NCBI GenBank assembly: GCA_016763715.1
Contig: JAESTG010000201.1
Location: 1-6,753, forward strand
Length of the DNA stretch: 6,753 bases
Source of the DNA: Flavobacteriaceae bacterium
Lineage (GTDB): Bacteria; Bacteroidota; Bacteroidia; Flavobacteriales; Flavobacteriaceae
Reading direction: 5' to 3'
Below are positions 6,204-6,753 of this stretch, one piece after another (within the stretch, counting starts at the first letter, position 1; each line of letters begins with the position of its first letter). The translations under genes were made by a program, and so were the position numbers. A model generated the notes under the pieces. The model worked only from the letters and a program-made list of their open reading frames with translations, made no database searches and was not told the origin of the DNA.

Positions 6204-6255
6204 ACACATTCCAAATTCCAAAATTTATTTCTTTGGAATTTGGAATGTGTTTTTT
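6204..6255 (+). terminator. Rho-independent terminator of the MsrB operon, perfect 19-bp stem
   Basis: Bases 6204-6222 pair without mismatch with 6232-6250 around a 9-nt loop, and a run of six T (6250-6255) follows. Each arm contains a tandem heptamer (ATTCCAA twice on the left, TTGGAAT twice on the right), so the hairpin could also pair in a shifted register. It starts 32 nt after the second msrB stop and separates it from the dihydrolipoyl dehydrogenase gene. Confidence 0.85.
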
Positions 6256-6270
6256 AATACACACCCTTCA

Positions 6271-6297
6271 TTGATGCTTTTTTATTTCGTAAATTCG
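6271..6297 (+). promoter_or_regulatory. Possible promoter of the dihydrolipoyl dehydrogenase gene
   Basis: TTG (6271-6273) and, 16 nt later, TAAATTCG (6290-6297, one mismatch to TAnnTTTG) lie between the operon terminator and the start codon. The distance from the box to the ATG is 32 nt. The spacing is slightly short for the Bacteroidota consensus. Confidence 0.35.
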
Positions 6298-6329
6298 CTT
6301 CTTCAAAAACAAGTCAATACCATTACGAA

Positions 6330-6753
6330 ATGAGTAAATACGATATCATAGTTTTAGGAAGTGGTCCCGGAGGATATGTGGCGGCAATTCGAGCTTCTCA
6401 ATTAGGTTTAAAAACAGCTATAATTGAAAAAGAAAGCTTGGGAGGCGTCTGTCTTAATTGGGGGTGCATTCCTACAAAAGCATTATTAAAAAGCGCACAA
6501 GTATTTGAATATTTAAAGCATGCTGAAGACTATGGTTTAATAGTTACGGGAGCCGATAAAGACTTCACAAAGGTTGTAGAACGAAGCCGTGACATAGCCG
6601 ATGGTATGAGTAAGGGTGTTCAGTTTTTGATGAAGAAAAATAAAATCGACGTTATTAATGGATATGGTAAATTAAAGCCTGGTAAAAAAGTTGAGGTTGA
6701 TGGAACTGAATATAGCGCAGATCATATCATTATTGCAACTGGAGCGCGTTCCA
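6330..6753 (+). CDS. lpdA: Dihydrolipoyl dehydrogenase, N-terminal part (3' end outside window)
   Basis: The first 141 codons of a flavoprotein disulfide reductase are visible. The FAD-binding Rossmann motif G-S-G-P-G-G is at 10-15. The redox-active disulfide is G-G-V-C-L-N-W-G-C-I-P-T-K, with Cys 41 and Cys 46 (C-x4-C), and the A-T-G-A-R motif is at 136-140. The C-L-N-x-G-C-I-P-[ST]-K form is the hallmark of the E3 component of pyruvate/2-oxoglutarate dehydrogenase complexes, which reoxidises dihydrolipoamide with NAD+ in the cytoplasm. Glutathione and mercuric reductases have different residues around the cysteines. The ATG at 6330 puts the FAD motif at the standard distance from the start. 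A terminator and an own promoter candidate precede it, so it is a separate unit from the MsrB genes. The NAD-binding and dimerisation domains lie beyond the window. Confidence 0.95.
   Translation, partial: MSKYDIIVLGSGPGGYVAAIRASQLGLKTAIIEKESLGGVCLNWGCIPTKALLKSAQVFEYLKHAEDYGLIVTGADKDFTKVVERSRDIADGMSKGVQFLMKKNKIDVINGYGKLKPGKKVEVDGTEYSADHIIIATGARS

Noticed and set aside
5303..6753. A single redox system linking the MsrB pair with dihydrolipoyl dehydrogenase
   Set aside because: A strong terminator and a separate promoter candidate lie between them, and the dehydrogenase has the signature of the 2-oxoacid dehydrogenase E3 subunit. Adjacency alone does not support a shared pathway.

Overview
The window looks like an ordinary stretch of chromosome from a marine-type member of the Flavobacteriaceae (Bacteroidota). 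The evidence is low-GC DNA, no Shine-Dalgarno sequences ahead of the starts, promoter-like motifs of the Bacteroidota type (TTG about 16-20 nt ahead of TAnnTTTG), many lipoprotein signal peptides, and families typical of this group: head-GIN domain protein, a DUF6252-like lipoprotein and a UMF1-type MFS transporter. I see no mobile element, CRISPR array, tRNA or rRNA, and no intergenic stretch over 160 bp.

Layout. Positions 1-855 hold the tail of a secreted, probably DUF4097-like beta-repeat protein, followed 18 nt later by a complete head-GIN protein with seven GSGD repeats. A strong bidirectional hairpin (868-907) separates them from a convergent minus-strand block. Read from its own 5' end, that block is an M48 metallopeptidase lipoprotein (4632-3811), a 12-TM UMF1/Atg22-like MFS transporter (3738-2416) and a three-module beta-rich lipoprotein (2366-933). 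The last of these has a good promoter candidate lying partly over the end of the transporter gene.

A 156-bp divergent intergenic region (4633-4788), with a dyad element, leads to a plus-strand operon. This holds a short lipoprotein with a collagen-like Gly-X-Y stub (4789-5292), then two tandem methionine-R-sulfoxide reductases. The first MsrB (5303-5779) is a lipoprotein and lacks the usual resolving cysteine. The second (5776-6171) is cytoplasmic, has the full cysteine set, and overlaps the first through ATGA. A perfect 19-bp stem terminator (6204-6255) closes the operon. The 5' part of a dihydrolipoyl dehydrogenase gene (6330 onward) begins a new transcription unit and runs off the end.

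Functionally the region is mostly cell-envelope housekeeping: four lipoproteins, one secreted beta-repeat protein, an envelope protease and envelope/cytoplasm methionine-sulfoxide repair. The most notable points are the split-compartment MsrB pair with its collagen-stub partner, and the three-module lipoprotein. I did not find a convincing undescribed defence or mobile system.
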